Shown: piece after piece, positions 5,354-5,807 of the stretch
How the letters are laid out: each line of letters opens with the position of its first letter
How positions within the stretch are numbered: position 1 is the first letter of the stretch
Program-made: the position numbers and the translations under genes
Notes under the pieces: generated by a model
What the model saw: only the letters and a program-made list of their open reading frames with translations
The model's database searches: none
What the model was told of the DNA's origin: nothing
DNA from: Actinomycetes bacterium
GTDB lineage: Bacteria > Actinomycetota > Acidimicrobiia > Acidimicrobiales > Acidimicrobiaceae
NCBI GenBank assembly: GCA_021792075.1
Contig: JAJYVK010000118.1
Location: forward strand, 1-5,807
Length of the DNA: 5,807 nucleotides
Direction: 5' to 3'

Positions 5354-5807
5354 GTGAGAGAGCTAGTAGCGCTTGACATGCCAGCGTCGGATCATTTCGT
5401 CGATGCTATCAAATCCATTTGGAATGACGGAGATGGCTTCGTACCAATAGACCAAAGACTTCCCCACAAAGCCAAGAGATCGTTGATCGGCTCCCTCAAG
5501 CCGTCGAGAGTAATTGACTGGTCGGGGGCGGTAACCAAACTTGACGAGTCGATTCCGCTCGAAGATGACCAGTGCCTTGCCATGGCAACCTCGGGTACAA
5601 CCGGAACCCCGAAGATCGTAATGTTCACCATGGACCAGCTCGAAGCATCAGCACGTGCAACATCTGGATACATCGGCGTTGGGGCCTCCGACAAATGGCT
5701 ATGCTGCATCCCTGTCGCCCATATCGGAGGGCTGTCTGTTATTCTTCGCTCGTTGCTCGTCGGCAACCCCGTTGAAGTTCACAGTTCCTTCGATGCGGCT
5801 GATGCAA
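5354..5807 (+). CDS. menE: MenE, o-succinylbenzoate-CoA ligase, N-terminal part
   Basis: Adenylate-forming (ANL superfamily) ligase that activates o-succinylbenzoate to its CoA thioester with ATP, supplying the MenB substrate. I translated this frame directly; it runs off the right edge after about 151 codons. The ATP-binding P-loop ATSGTTGTPK is at residues 78-87, followed by the MenE-like segment CCIPVAHIGGLSVILRSLL (117-135) and a SSFDAADA stretch resembling the FD(V/A) region of the Mycobacterium enzyme. The P-loop comes only about 79 residues in, so this is the short actinobacterial MenE type rather than the longer E. coli/Bacillus form. GTG 5354 (VRELVALDMP) is chosen because LVALDMP followed by DGD and PIDQRLP is how such short MenEs usually begin. 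ATG 5378 is a good alternative; neither has a clear ribosome site, and the frame is open back to 5243. Divergent from menB, and in pathway order with it. Confidence 0.9.
   Translation, partial: MRELVALDMPASDHFVDAIKSIWNDGDGFVPIDQRLPHKAKRSLIGSLKPSRVIDWSGAVTKLDESIPLEDDQCLAMATSGTTGTPKIVMFTMDQLEASARATSGYIGVGASDKWLCCIPVAHIGGLSVILRSLLVGNPVEVHSSFDAADA

Overview
The window is most likely from an actinobacterial chromosome, possibly a moderate-GC member of the Acidimicrobiia. This is inferred from protein style only: a short-type MenE, a MenA and MenD that read like actinobacterial versions, and a PMT-like GT-C membrane protein. It carries most of a menaquinone (vitamin K2) biosynthesis cluster. I see no phage, transposon, CRISPR, tRNA or rRNA signature.

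Layout, left to right. Positions 1-570 (minus) hold the N-terminal third of menD, cut by the left edge. Only 38 nt away, menH (609-1478, plus) starts divergently. menH converges, with 9 nt between stop codons, on a 522-residue polytopic GT-C-type glycosyltransferase (1488-3056, minus). A 412-nt spacer (3057-3468) has no convincing gene but holds several inverted repeats. Then menA (3469-4332) and menB (4375-5211) lie on the minus strand as a likely menB-menA operon. A 142-nt divergent control region (5212-5353) follows, and then menE (5354 to the right edge, plus), truncated by the window end.

Together the genes cover most of the classical o-succinylbenzoate route. MenD joins isochorismate and 2-oxoglutarate to make SEPHCHC, MenH removes pyruvate to give SHCHC, MenE activates o-succinylbenzoate with CoA, MenB closes the ring to DHNA-CoA, and MenA prenylates DHNA in the membrane. 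MenF (isochorismate synthase), MenC (o-succinylbenzoate synthase), the DHNA-CoA thioesterase and the final methyltransferase are not in the window and may lie beyond either edge or elsewhere. The glycosyltransferase has no known role in quinone synthesis and looks like an unrelated neighbour, probably working on cell-envelope glycans.

I did not find a previously undescribed system. The points most worth checking are the two tight divergent gene pairs, the repeat-bearing spacer upstream of the glycosyltransferase, uncertain starts for menE and menH, and the type I (glycine) active-site signature of MenB.
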